NCBI GenBank assembly: GCA_963070105.1
Contig: OY718804.1
Span: forward strand, 8,043,817-8,107,816
Direction: 5' to 3'
DNA length: 64,000 nucleotides
From: Litomosoides sigmodontis
Lineage: Eukaryota; Nematoda; Chromadorea; Rhabditida; Onchocercidae
Shown: positions 25,814 to 37,047 of the stretch, piece by piece
How the letters are laid out: each line of letters begins with the position of its first letter
Position numbering within the stretch: position 1 is the first letter of the stretch
The notes under the pieces: model-generated
Told to the model about the DNA's origin: nothing
Seen by the model: only the letters and a program-made list of their open reading frames with translations
The model's database searches: none
Position numbers and translations under genes: made by a program

Positions 25814-27859
25814 TTAATCCTCCAATATTAATTCGTGAAATACTGTAGGACACTGAACGGTACTCGTGAAAGGGAATAAAGATTGATCTTCTACATTCCC
25901 ACTGACAAATTTAAAGGCACCATTCTCGTAAGTGAAGCAATTTTTAATTGAAAGTCCATTTTTAGCTGGAAACTGTAGGATAACGAAATAGTTAAATGAT
26001 AAATCTTCAAAAAATCTTCGATAGCTCATTTTGGTAATTAAAACAATACAGCTCGGGTGAAAGGGAAACAATTTTTTTTAAAAACTAATCTAGGTTGTTG
26101 TTGAGCTCAGTTCGCTCCTAACGGATGAAGTTGCATCATAACATTACTGTCAACTTGAAGTCTACCTGTGCAGGCTATAAATTTATCCATAGTATCTTGA
26201 TTTCTCATTGTATTTGCCAGAAAACAACATGGACCATCTTTCGTTTCTTTCGTAAATGCAGTAAGAAGTTTTTTGATTGCACACACAAGTGGTTTTATTG
26301 TTAATGTATCGTAAACAACATCTAAAAATTTAACTTAATTTCAAATATTGGTTTGACTCACTTAAATTCACTCTCATAAAGAATGAAAGTACTTCTTTAA
26401 AACTTTCAGTTAATGTTAAAAAGCAGTTAATATAAAATCTGAACCTGCCGCAAAGATAACATCTGGCACCACAGGAATGCTTTCCACATTTACGGTTTCC
26501 CATTCAAGAAAAAGAACACTGAATATGTCACAATCCTGAAAAAAGACGACTTCTGCATAGACTTAATTTCTTGTGTTTATTATATTTCGAATATAATAAA
26601 TACACTAGCACTCTAAATGCATTAGAGGCAATACAGACCAATGATGGTAGTTGCTATCAAGAGAATAGCACTTACGATCAATCATCTACAACTGGTAAGT
26701 GATTACTGTTATATTTTCTAGAAATGTTTTCATGTCTGATGTGGTCGTAAAGCATCCAAAGGAACTGCTGATGCAAGAGCAGAGACAAATAAAGATCATA
26801 ATTCGTTTATTTGAGTACTATTATTTTCAACATTTTAACAGACCTCCGAAAAATTTGACCGAATGTTATCGCGGATTACATTCAATACATCATCGTTCCC
26901 ATCAGAAAGTGTAACGCTTTTGACAAAACCAGAAGCAGCAAGTGCAATACCAAGCAGTCCACAACCGGCACCTAGTTCTAAAATATTATTTCCATTGATA
27001 TAATCACGACCATATTTCAACAAATAATTCGCTAGATCACAAGATGCCTGCAAGTACGAAACGGCGCAAGTTATAATCAACTTGCTTAAAATATATTTTC
27101 CACTGTTTTTGTTGCTTGATCTTTATTTCATCATTTGTCTTCTTCATTTAAATCAAACATTTTAAAGATCTACCAAATGTGAGTTATTGATGAAAAGGCT
27201 TTGAAGATCAGAGAGTACCTGCCAACATGAGAGACCGGTGGTTCCCTGCGATAATTGATAGCGGTTCTCTTGCACAATGATACATTTTGAAAATGGTTCA
27301 TCGAAATAAATTCTGTCCACATATACTGTATTATCCAACATAGAATTCGTCAAGCAGTTATACAATTGCCAGCTAATTTCAACATGTCGCATTTCCAGCT
27401 AGGTGAAGGATTTTTTTATTCATTTTAAAATTTCATAAGCAAAAGCTACAATGGGAAATAACGTACAAGCCGGATTAGAAAAACTTTTGAGTGAGAGGAA
27501 ACATACTTGTTCAATAATGTATTTCAAAGCATAACGATGTGATTTCCGAAAGTAACACTTTCTGATGCGCGATGATATCGTACAAAGTATATCGCCAAGA
27601 AATTGTTGCTGCGATGGGATCACGCAAAAAGAGACCATCTTATCCAGCAATTCACAGGCAACAACAGCACAGGCAAAGTATTCTCGAATAAATTGCGCTA
27701 TGTCCTAAAACCACTGAGTAGAAGCCTACCAATCAGTTAGCTCTTTTAGTACCACGAATAATGAAACCATACCTTTCTCATTAGTTCTTGAGAAATCGCT
27801 GAAATAGGAAGTTCGCAAAGATGACCTTTGCGAAAGACTACACGACGTTCATCATCCAT
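25814..27859 (-). CDS. EEF2KMT: EEF2KMT/FAM86-like lysine methyltransferase
   Basis: Seven exons: 27773-27859, 27507-27704, 27219-27398, 26844-27047, 26445-26535, 26166-26321, 25814-25965. They sum to 355 codons plus stop (human EEF2KMT is 330). This family is SAM-dependent and methylates a lysine of translation elongation factor 2 in the cytosol. Visible features are the FAM86 signature LSQGTTGLSCWQ, SAM motif I LELGAGCGLLGIALA, the acidic ribose-binding loop SDGNDD, and the post-motif VIFAADVVYD rebuilt across two exons. MRNQDTMDKF aligns with the human C-terminal VRNPET region. The start is the first ATG, 13 bases after a CTTTCAG acceptor. The last acceptor was chosen by phase. A neighbouring small-protein gene and DRG1 follow on the same strand. 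It is head-to-head with centrin. Confidence 0.82.
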
Positions 27860-28343
27860 GAAGGTTTGATCTTTCTGAAAGTCAGAGAAGTGACAAAGAA
27901 TCCGACTGCCATCAAACACTCGAAGGTGTACCAGTCATCTAGATGGACATGATAAAAGGGACACGTGAGACAGGGATTGTGTAACGGATTCATCCTAAAA
28001 GACCCAGCGAGAAAACCATCGTTTCATCACTTTGATGATTTCTGTTCGGTGAGGTTGCTGACCAGGAGAGGTCGAGGAACCTCAGGTATTCGTTGGAGGA
28101 TGGAAACACTTATTTTTCTGTCACGGAATTGAGATAGAAATTTGTGCACTGTAATTTAGTTCTATTCACTTAACATCAAGGATGTTGTAGGTCTCACTTC
28201 ATTTCATTTGATCATAATTGTTGTGCGCTTTCCATACAGAATAAAGGAAGTGCGGAATCTGGTGAAGACCACTGATATCGGATAAATTAGTTCAGTTTAA
28301 CTTATAGCTAACAGTTACCAGCTGCAGTTAGTTGCTATCAATT
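27860..28343. promoter_or_regulatory. Head-to-head promoter region, EEF2KMT and centrin
   Basis: These 484 bases lie between two divergent start codons. An acceptor-like CTGCAG sits 20 bases before the centrin ATG and a CTTTCAG sits before the EEF2KMT ATG, so both mRNAs may be trans-spliced. No clear core-promoter motif was found. Confidence 0.4.
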
Positions 28344-29503
28344 ATGGCTAATGTTGGTTTCCAATGTACGACAGCATCTCAGCAAACGATCAGTGAATAT
28401 TCACGACGAGAATTGCAGGAAGCATTTTCGAAATGCGATCCGGAGGGTACTGGAACAATATCCGTCAAAAATCTCAAGGTGAACTTTCTTTTTTTGCGGA
28501 TGCTCTTCACAAGCCATACTCTCTCGAAAGGGCAAATAATTCATTTGGGAATACTGGGAGTGTTTTAGCCCGAAGATCAGTGATATTCGAACACAAAAAC
28601 GGCTACTACTTCATTCATTTCAGGCTATTCTTCGATCACTTGGTTTCGAGCCACGAAATGATGAAATACGAGTTCTCACAGAAAAAATTGAAGAAAATGG
28701 AAAACAAAAAGGTGCTTCGTTTTTGCTTCGTCGTTTGCATGCAAGAGTGATAAGGCATTTCTTTTTCTCTTCTACTGTTTAGTTTCTAGCAGCGAAATAT
28801 CTCAATACCTTGAAAAGCGGTTTCCATGTTTACAGTGTTTATTTTGCTTTTTCAGATAAAGTCACATTTAAAGAGCTGAGTGATTTGTTGAGCGAGAAGT
28901 TAGATGAACGTAATGGGATCAAAGAAATGCATGCTGCTTTTGAATTGTTTGATTCTGATTCCAAGGGGTATATCACAATTGATGATTTGCGAAGAGTTGC
29001 TGAAGAACTGGGTGAAACAATAGCAGAAGACCAACTAAGAGTAAGTTTGCGCAATGTTATAATCAGAAAACGTCTTTTTTCTTTTTAATACTTTTAAATT
29101 TTATCTCTGTTGCTGAAGTTACAAACAAAATACTCGTCGGTGCTTTGAAAAGGCTGTGTGAAATTTAAGTTGACATCAGTAGGCGCTACTATCTGTTATT
29201 TAATTAATTTTGACACTGGTAGTTAACCAGTGGGTGTTATAAATGTTGTTCTATATACGAGCAATGAAATATTTATTATTCCCTATATTTTTAGATGATT
29301 ACTTAGGTACTGGATGTTGGGTCATTAATATTTTTGTATAAAAGTTAGACTTCTCACTGTTTGTTTGGAAAGCACACAGCACTGTCCCGAAATTTTGATT
29401 TTATACTTTATAGGAAATGATTTCGGAAGCCGATACCCGTGGTGGTGGTAATGTTTGTGAAAATGACTTTTATGTTGTAATGAAGAAAACCTCACTCTAT
29501 TAA
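28344..29503 (+). CDS. Centrin (caltractin) family EF-hand protein
   Basis: Four exons: 28344-28478, 28624-28711, 28856-29040, 29414-29503. They give 165 codons plus stop, usual for centrin. The C-terminus MKKTSLY is the centrin hallmark. Centrins act at centrioles, basal bodies and in nuclear mRNA export or DNA repair complexes. EF1 (DPEGTGTISVKN) lacks the acidic residue at loop position 12. EF2 is not a recognisable loop (ENGKQKDKVTF). EF3 (DSDSKGYITIDD) has acidic residues at positions 1, 3 and 12. EF4 (DTRGGGNVCEND) has lost acidic residues at positions 3 and 5. Calcium binding is therefore probably limited to EF3 (inference). Confidence 0.88.
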
Positions 29504-30492
29504 CTAACTGGTGATGAATGTTGCGGATTGATCTAACGTTTTCCATTCACTGTCTCTGAAATGTAAATGCTCTTTGTGTTTTTTCTCATCGTTGTATTTC
29601 GTCTCACGTTCATTAACCTTGAGTGGAATTGTTACTTTATCCATCCAAACCGAGTTGTATATGATTTTTATTGTATATATAATGTACGTATTACTTCTCT
29701 TAACAACATTTTATCACATTTTTTGATTTTTGTAAGTTTCCGATTTTGTTCTTGTGCCACTGCACAATCTAAAAAAAAATGTTAGAAAATGGAAGTTCTA
29801 GACATATACTTAAGCTGGGAAGCTTTGAATATTTGAACACTGATCAAAAACGGATGGATCCAAAAAACCATGTTGAAGCAAGTTAATTTAAATCTATCCC
29901 AAACGTAGTCTCCAACAGTGATGCAGATACGTTGAAGCTTTTTTAGAGGTTAACAAGTATACGGCTGTTTTGGGGAATATTTAGAAATTAAGAGGATGGA
30001 GTGATGAACACGACATCAAATATTAAAGCAAAAAAAAATGAATAGAATAATTAAATACTATTCCTATTTACTTCAAACCAACCATACGTGTACGTAGTGA
30101 GGATATCTAATAAGTTAATTTTAAGGGTAAGATGTGAGTTGGTCCATTTAGGTTCTCTATATTGTATGCTATCTACAAAGTTTGGCCTTTTTTCGACAGG
30201 TTATTCATTTCTACAACAGTGGAATGATTACAATAGTAGGCATTTCAATGGAATTACATTTTTCGGAATAATGCATTTTAAATTATCCATTACAACAGTT
30301 TTTCGTTAAAGTCCGAAGTATGAATGCAATCACATTTAAATTATAAATATTAACGTACTTCTCCTGATGTGCATTTCGGTCTTATTGACAGTCTTACATT
30401 TCACACAAATTAAGTAAGTGTCTTGTAACTAAAACCAAAAGCAAACGGTACGGAAAACGGTGGCATCGTCGTGAGTTACGACACTACACCTA
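29504..30492. other. Intergenic, centrin to tRNA
   Basis: AT-rich, with only short chance open frames. It presumably holds the centrin 3' UTR. No conserved coding or repeat signal was seen. Confidence 0.5.
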
Positions 30493-30564
30493 GGTCTTGG
30501 CCGGGATCGAACCGGCGACCTTCTGCGTGTGAAGCAGACGTGATAACCACTACACCACAAGACC
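30493..30564 (-). tRNA. tRNA-Val (CAC)
   Basis: The reverse complement folds as a 72-base cloverleaf. The acceptor stem is GGTCTTG/CAAGACC. The A box is TGGTGTAGTGG. The anticodon stem is CTGC/GCAG with loop TTCACAC, giving anticodon CAC. The B box is GGTTCGATCC. There is no intron. A T-run about 30-40 bases downstream (near 30453-30460 on the plus strand) could stop RNA polymerase III. Confidence 0.95.
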
Positions 30565-31238
30565 TCACATCACGGACGCACAATCCATTATCTATACACG
30601 TCAATTTTGTGTTTTCATTCACCGAAACTTGTCAACAAATGCCGATCGAAGAATTCAAAATAGGAGGAGTATGACGTGATTTCCGCATGAGAACAATTAG
30701 CTGACGTCACTTGCTACCTCGAAATTGCTCATAGCTCATATTTACCGAACCCTACGGTATGATCTAATTCCCATTGTTCCGGAAGGGACACAGATCTCAA
30801 CGAGGGATAACAAACCATTTTAACTTCACTTTTTACCAGTCAACCTTTCCGGAAACTGTTTTTGTTGATAGATGCATATGTATATGATGTATGCAAAGCG
30901 ATTAATGCAGGTTGCTTTCTATTAATAATTATTCACAAAGAAATCAAAAAAGGGCTCTTCGCTTTTTGCGTCAATCATTCATGTCTTCTTTTTGTCTGAA
31001 ATTTTTTTTAAACATTTAAATACAGGTAAACCGATATGAAATTTTCAGATATTCGGTACGAATTCTTGCCGATTACCTCACCATAACAGAAACAACAACA
31101 AGTAATTGTGAATAAGAATTTTCAAAGTGCTATTCTAATCAGATGCATCCTCTGCCCTCTGTTTGCATGATGGACAGTACATCAGAAGGCTCATCAGTTA
31201 CAACTTATTAACTTAGCGGCAGATTGCTATAAAATTAT
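30565..31238. other. Intergenic, tRNA to Pro-rich membrane protein gene
   Basis: AT-rich, with no supported gene. It likely holds the tRNA 5' flank and the 3' UTR of the minus-strand gene ending at 31239. Confidence 0.45.
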
Positions 31239-32836
31239 TTAAACCATGCCTTTTTTTGGTCCTTTCTTCTTTTTGCCTGCAAAAACAATTTATTTATTGG
31301 TAATTGCATTTAAACAGTCTAGCGCACTTAAACTTCGCCGCAATTTGAAAAATGAAATTGAACGTGTCATTTCGACTAATTTCATGGGAAAGCAAAAAGT
31401 CGGCGGAAAGGAGGAAAAAATGCGGTAAGCGCTCACTTCTCTTCTTCTTCTTTGCTTTGTCTTTATCAGCTGATTTCGCAGATGGAACAGTGCTCGAATC
31501 TGTTGCAGTTGTCCCACTCGTTGTTGTCGATCCACTGAAATTAAATTTGCTGCTATTCTTTTGTCACTCACTGTGGCAGTGACGGTGACAGTACTTAAAG
31601 ATTGCCGAACAAAGATTCTCTTTTTCTTCTTTTGAATTGAAGATCTGATTTGATATGAGATGATTTCATTAACATAGAATTAAAATGAATAAACGAGACC
31701 TTGGTAAATTGCCTGTTGATACAACCGGGTTAGACGGCATTAATTCCTAAAATACAAATGAAATGAGCTAGAGAAATATGAACTTTTCAATCTTTTAGTA
31801 AGAGTTTTACAAATTTGAGAAATTTAGAAAAACGTTTTTACCACTGCAGTACGTATATCAATTGGCGACGTTGGCGGAACTTTTGCAGTATGCACATCAC
31901 CTGTCGGTGACATAGTCAGATTTTCCGGTTGAGACGATTGGCCAGGTGTTTCCAGTTGCGATCCCGATGAAGATGAAGGTGACAGAGATGGGACACCCGA
32001 GGAAGGTTCAGATGGAGCAGGTGGTGATGGGAAAAGCAGCGGTGGTTCCGGTGTTGGCGACAAGGATGATGGTGGCGGCGGTAATTCAGATGCTTGAGAA
32101 GAGGACGGTGGAGGTTCGGCCGGAGGCGGAAATGGTGGAAGTGATGATGGTTTAGCAGCCTGCGCTGGCTGTTCTAATCCTGCGGCTTTCTGCGGTGCGG
32201 CCTGCAGATCTTGAGCTACAATTATTTTTGACTACATCTTTCAAGATGGCGGACGGGTGAAGAGGTGGCGCAGGTGAGCGGTTTATTTCACATCTATGAA
32301 AGGTGTCGTTCATTTCGTAATCTTTGAAAGTATTATACTGTCACCTCTTGCGTCTCAACGTTAGATGGTGTAACACTGTCTGTCTTCGCAGAACTGATTT
32401 CGCGTCGAAGCTAAAATAATTTGAACTGAGAAGTTATAAAGTGTGCTTATCTCTACTAACACTTATTGACTGATTGATTGAAGTGAAAATTCAGAGAATT
32501 CATGAAGTAATGCTTAGAGTAAGAGATTATTCGTTCAGTGATAACAGGTCAGTTGTTCTTTGCGTAAATTCCATCTGTTGCTTTGAAAAAGTCTTACTAA
32601 ATCAAACTGTACAGCTAAGCTAAGCTGTGACCTTACCGTACAGTGTTCCTCTCATCTTCCGATCACATACTACTTCGCTATACTATCTACAGTTATCCAA
32701 TTTCTCATCCGGAAAAGCCGCACATCACTGTTGTTCAGCTAAAGTTACGACGATAATTCACTGAGACAACCTTGGCAAAGTTAAAATAAGCGAAAGCTGC
32801 AATGAGCAGCAGAACGAAGATTGCAACCATCGTCAT
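31239..32836 (-). CDS. Membrane-anchored Pro/Ser-rich protein with polylysine tail
   Basis: Six exons: 32771-32836, 32345-32410, 31842-32231, 31700-31746, 31437-31534, 31239-31276. They sum to 234 codons plus stop. Exon 1 codes one hydrophobic anchor after MTM (VAIFVLLLIAAFAYF), then FAKLRRE, suggesting a signal-anchor with the bulk in the cytosol (positive-inside rule, inference). Residues about 45-175 are Pro/Ser-rich with PPPP and SPSSSSG runs and no Cys. A Ser/Thr stretch follows, then a basic tail with two KKKK blocks (KKKKRSKKKKGPKKGMV). No family is recognised; polyproline could bind SH3/WW/EVH1 modules. The exon 3 acceptor was chosen because the nearer AG breaks the frame. Confidence 0.65.
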
Positions 32837-33790
32837 CGTGCCCTCAGCAACCTATCCAAACAACCGTCGTTACTATCAAAATTGTGTGGAATAACTGGCA
32901 GTGCTACTCTCACAGTAACATTTATACGCTTACTTGTCAACAATTCGGAATGCAATTTTCGCTAAATATTCAAGTTTCCGCTTCATTCAGAAATTGCTCC
33001 TTCCGTTTTTGCATCATCCATCTTTCCTTCCCTTTGTGTCATCCATCTTCCTAAAGTTTTCGAAATGTATGAGAATCAAATTGTGCTTCATCCATCATCC
33101 GTGACAAGCTTTCATACCTCTAAATAAGCACTCTTCCTATGCTCCTAAATCACAGCAATCTTTTGCTTTTGCACCGAACGCTACTCGGATGTTTCAGCGT
33201 AAAAGAGAATTCGATGAGTAATTAGTTAGTTCCAGCTAGCAAACTCTCATGGAAATTTGAAGCAATGATAATTTGTGCAAGAAAGTATGAAATTCTCCCA
33301 CTCATTCAACGGAAGAAATGAGTAGGCGTAGAAATAGTACGGTACTGATGAGAGAAACAGATGCGGAGAAATGAGGAGAGGGAGTGGTGATGGGAGAGAA
33401 ATGCATGAGAATTTTCGCGAAAATTCTTTGAATGCTTCTAAATGGAGGGAAGCAGCGGGATGAATTTCTTCACTGAGCTGGCTTTATCGAAATCTCACCA
33501 CTCCTTGTTCACCGTTTTTGTTCATTTAGGACGGAATTGATTTTAACTGGGATAGTCGAAGATGACATACATGGCTTACTCAGATGATATGAATGAATTA
33601 CTCCGATAGTTTCATCTCAGTCTTACTCATAACCCTTATTACATTTGAAGTAACTTCAAATCATACATTTTTTCGTGATCTTTGTGAAAACTGTAATTAT
33701 TTCAGCAGCGGTAAGCGTTTAAGTACGATAGTCTGATTTATTGCTGCATGTGATATACTCATCATATCCCTCTTTTTTTTCATAGTATCA
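32837..33790. promoter_or_regulatory. Divergent intergenic region, Pro-rich gene and CCDC117-like gene
   Basis: It separates two oppositely directed genes. A purine-rich patch lies at about 33300-33400. A TTTCATAG acceptor precedes the CCDC117-like ATG by five bases. No coding exon was found. Confidence 0.35.
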
Positions 33791-35520
33791 ATGACTGCAC
33801 CATCGTCGGACGCTTATATGAATCCGTTTGCAAGTGCCAACTTTTGTAGCAATCCATATTCCATAGATCTACCAAAGCAGAGCGAACCGGACCATTACCG
33901 CTTCGGAGAAAGTGTGTCGTCGAATGTGATGATAGATGCGGTATTTTTGAGATAACTTTTTGTGTTTCATTGACAGCAAGTTTTCTTAATGTACTGTGAA
34001 GCATCTGTGATACGTTTGTTGATCTTAAATATTGTTTAGAGCCACAGATGCAAGAACATTACAGTTCTTAATCTGCGAGAACGAAGACAATTCGGCTAAT
34101 TGATCTCTTAGCATTAGCGTGGGTGGTAGAATATGGTTCAGTTTTTACCCATATGTTTTACATCGCCTTGTATTATGTCTTCGTTACCTACTAATATGTA
34201 TGTGGTATTATCGTCAGGTCGAAATGGAGATTAATGAGGATGAGATAGAATTCGAAGAAAATTGCCCAGATATACAAGTTGGAAATTTCAAAAGCAATTC
34301 TCGGAAACGTCGTTCGCTTTATGGAGTAGGCTGTCTTTGAAATATAATGTTTACTGTTGATTTGTAACCGAATTCGTTAGTCATAACTTTCTCAGAGATT
34401 CAGTACGAAATATTCGAATTCGTCTGATGTGTATGGTGGTGTGTATTGTAAGTAAGATTTTTCGTCCAGTTGTAAGGCATTCAGCCATAATTACCAATGA
34501 AACTTATAGTTCAGGAACTACTTGCAGATTGATGCTCCGTTGTGTAAGCGAAGAATGGAAAAAGTTAGTGCTCGTTTAGAAAATTTCCACATATCAAGCG
34601 ATCCTGGACCGTCAGTGTTGAATTCGAGGGATAGGTAGAGTTATCCTTGTTTATTTGACCGCTTAAAAAGTTCCCAATTTAGCCTTTATGTTTGTGTAAT
34701 TCGATGAACAGCTTGTACAAATCGCTATGTTCGTGATTTAGTGACTCAGAAGATACTGGTGATGAAGATGTCGAGGAAGATGATGCTCTGTTAATTCTAG
34801 ATGAGAGACTACGGGAGTATATAGAGCAAGAGCGTAAAGCTCCATCTGTTATCATTAACAAGTACGTCTTCGCCATTCAACCGATCTCTTTGCAAAATTC
34901 TTTTTTATGTAAAACCAAGTATTTCTTTTTTCTAAGTACTGACTCCTCTCTTTTTCAAACGCTCTGTTTCATTCTACACCTCTTTCCTAAACGTGGTATC
35001 GAACCTGTGTTTAGATTTAGAAACCTATATTAGGAGATTGACAAAAGTTTTTGAGTTGAAAGAAACTTAGTTTGTATTTTAGCACTTGTCTTATTGTGTT
35101 TTAAATGACACGTCCGAAACTTCTATATTTTCAAACTTTTGAATCTATGTTTTTAGCCCTTTATCGATGGCTTTAGTACCTTATGTGCCTCCCATATCCT
35201 ACGATAATCCGGCAATGATTGGACGAATCAAAGAAATTGATACTGAAGATGCGGTAGGGTATGCATCTGTCGACAATGGTAAAATTAATTTTCAAATTTT
35301 TAGTGGAATATTTTTTTCAGTGGGAATGTTGGTTTGGAATACTATTTCGCTATTTTTCTTTCTAGGTTTTGTTACTTTCCCGGATGATGCGTGCACAGTA
35401 GAATCGGAAAATTGCTCAAATGAGATGATTGCTCGAAACACTAAATGGTCGTCTTCTACAATGAATATTACAGAAATAAACACAGATGTCCAGGATGATG
35501 CTGCTATGGAGATCGAATAG
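33791..35520 (+). CDS. CCDC117-like protein
   Basis: Seven exons: 33791-33940, 34218-34325, 34396-34451, 34515-34634, 34742-34861, 35157-35278, 35366-35520. They give 276 codons plus stop, near human CCDC117 (279). Similarity rests on one stretch. A basic helix (CKRRMEKVSARLENF) is followed by an acidic segment (DEDVEEDDALLILDERLREY), then PLSMALVPYVPP, in the order of the human ARRKLQEIEDRI / acidic / PSMELVLWKP block. The N- and C-termini are polar and acidic. A basic SRKRRS could be a nuclear signal. No catalytic motif is seen. CCDC117 is linked to the MMS19 iron-sulfur targeting complex (literature on the vertebrate protein). The family call is tentative; the gene structure is firm. Confidence 0.55.
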
Positions 35521-37047
35521 ATGGATTGTTTCTCACTTTTTCTGTTCATATTTATAGCTATTTCATTTTTTTATAATTATATAACGGTTTATTTTCTATG
35601 CAGTAAAATTAATTTTCCTGCCAGTAATACTGAACTGTGTGTGCACATGCATGTTAGGTTGTATTGTTTTTATTGTTTGTAAGAAGCTTGAAAATGTGAA
35701 AGCATATTTTCTATTTTCTCAAGTAGGAGGTAAAAGAATTATTTTTTCATAGTGCTCTTTTTCAATACGGGTTTCAAAGGTTAGGGGTTAGAGAAGCCAT
35801 TTAAAGCTAAACTCACTTCTTTTTAATTATGGGAACTCATTTCTGTCTAATTATGAAGTTTTTGGCCGTTTTATTTATTTTTCAGCCTACTACGGGAATA
35901 AAGCCTAAACGTCAATTGCTCCACGCATAATGTCTTTTTTGCATTTTGTCTGTTTAATCGATATACAAGGGGATTGTGTTGTGCCTGTTTTGAGTGTATG
36001 ACGAAGTTCACATATATGGTACATAAAGCTGTGACTAACCGGTGCTAATCTTGTATCAGCAGTGTTTTGTAAGAATTTCCCATCGATCAAACAGATTTCT
36101 TCAAGTCTTCAAAAGCATTGAGAACTGCATTGCACCAATTTTGATGAAGTCATTTCGGAATTTAATGTCATTTTAAAAATTAATGTCTGCATAAATTTTA
36201 CATGTATGAACCCGTTATGCGGATGGGTCACTGTGGGAAGCGAAATATTTATCACATTCGCCATTTTATTTGGGACAGAAAAGTTAATTCTTAATTCAAA
36301 TCATTGAGAAGAATGGATTCCTCTTTGGCTCTGAAAGAAGTACACGCTCCTATGAATTCGTACTTCCAGCGAAATATTGAATTGATAAAACTTGAAATGA
36401 ACTTAATTATTTGATTACTTAAAGAATTGCCTCTTTACGCTTTTACACTGAAATCGATAACTTTATGTTGTGTTAGGAACAACTTTTAAGCAACTATTCC
36501 TGAACTGCATTACTTGACGAAGGTTGACTGGCAGCGTCTATCACGTTCGCTCACTTTCTATTCCTGATTCAGGATTTTGACTAATTTCTTCCGATTTTAC
36601 AGTTAACAAGTGTCAAGAAACGGCTGCTGCTTCGGGTTATGAAAATAATGAAGCGTCCACCGTTACTCGATTTCATAGTAAACTGGAAAGGAAGGAAGAT
36701 AGCATACACTTGCCTATTTGAGCTCATTATGTTAGCGAAATTCTATCCTTCCTATTTAACTGTTTTAATCTCCGTTGAACAATTAGGAACAAAGAAACGA
36801 TGTAGTCGAAAGCTTAAGCTTTTCCAGTGCAAAAAGATTTCTCACAAAAGGCGAACTGACCGAGTATTTTCAAGCATAAAGTATTTGCCGAAGTGAAACG
36901 GAACAATGCTCTTTTTTCGGCGGACGGTTGCGCTGCATGAAAATACATTGGTCAGTAGGGAAAATCCCATTTGCTCTACCTCATTTAGGAGAAAAGAAAG
37001 TGACATGAAATCATTTCAACTCATTTGGCAGGTAAAAGAAGGTCGTA
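35521..37047. other. Intergenic, CCDC117-like to CK1 cluster
   Basis: AT-rich 3' UTR-like sequence followed by the upstream region of the first CK1 gene. One lysine-rich open frame at 36639-36896 has no splice or homology support. A TTGGCAG acceptor lies 17 bases before the CK1 start. Confidence 0.45.

Noticed and set aside
31946..32155. Met/Val-rich plus-strand frame
   Set aside because: Antisense shadow of the Pro/Ser-rich exon of the minus-strand gene.
36639..36896. 85-codon Lys-rich frame before the CK1 cluster
   Set aside because: No acceptor or donor fits, there is no family match, and it sits in intergenic AT-rich DNA.
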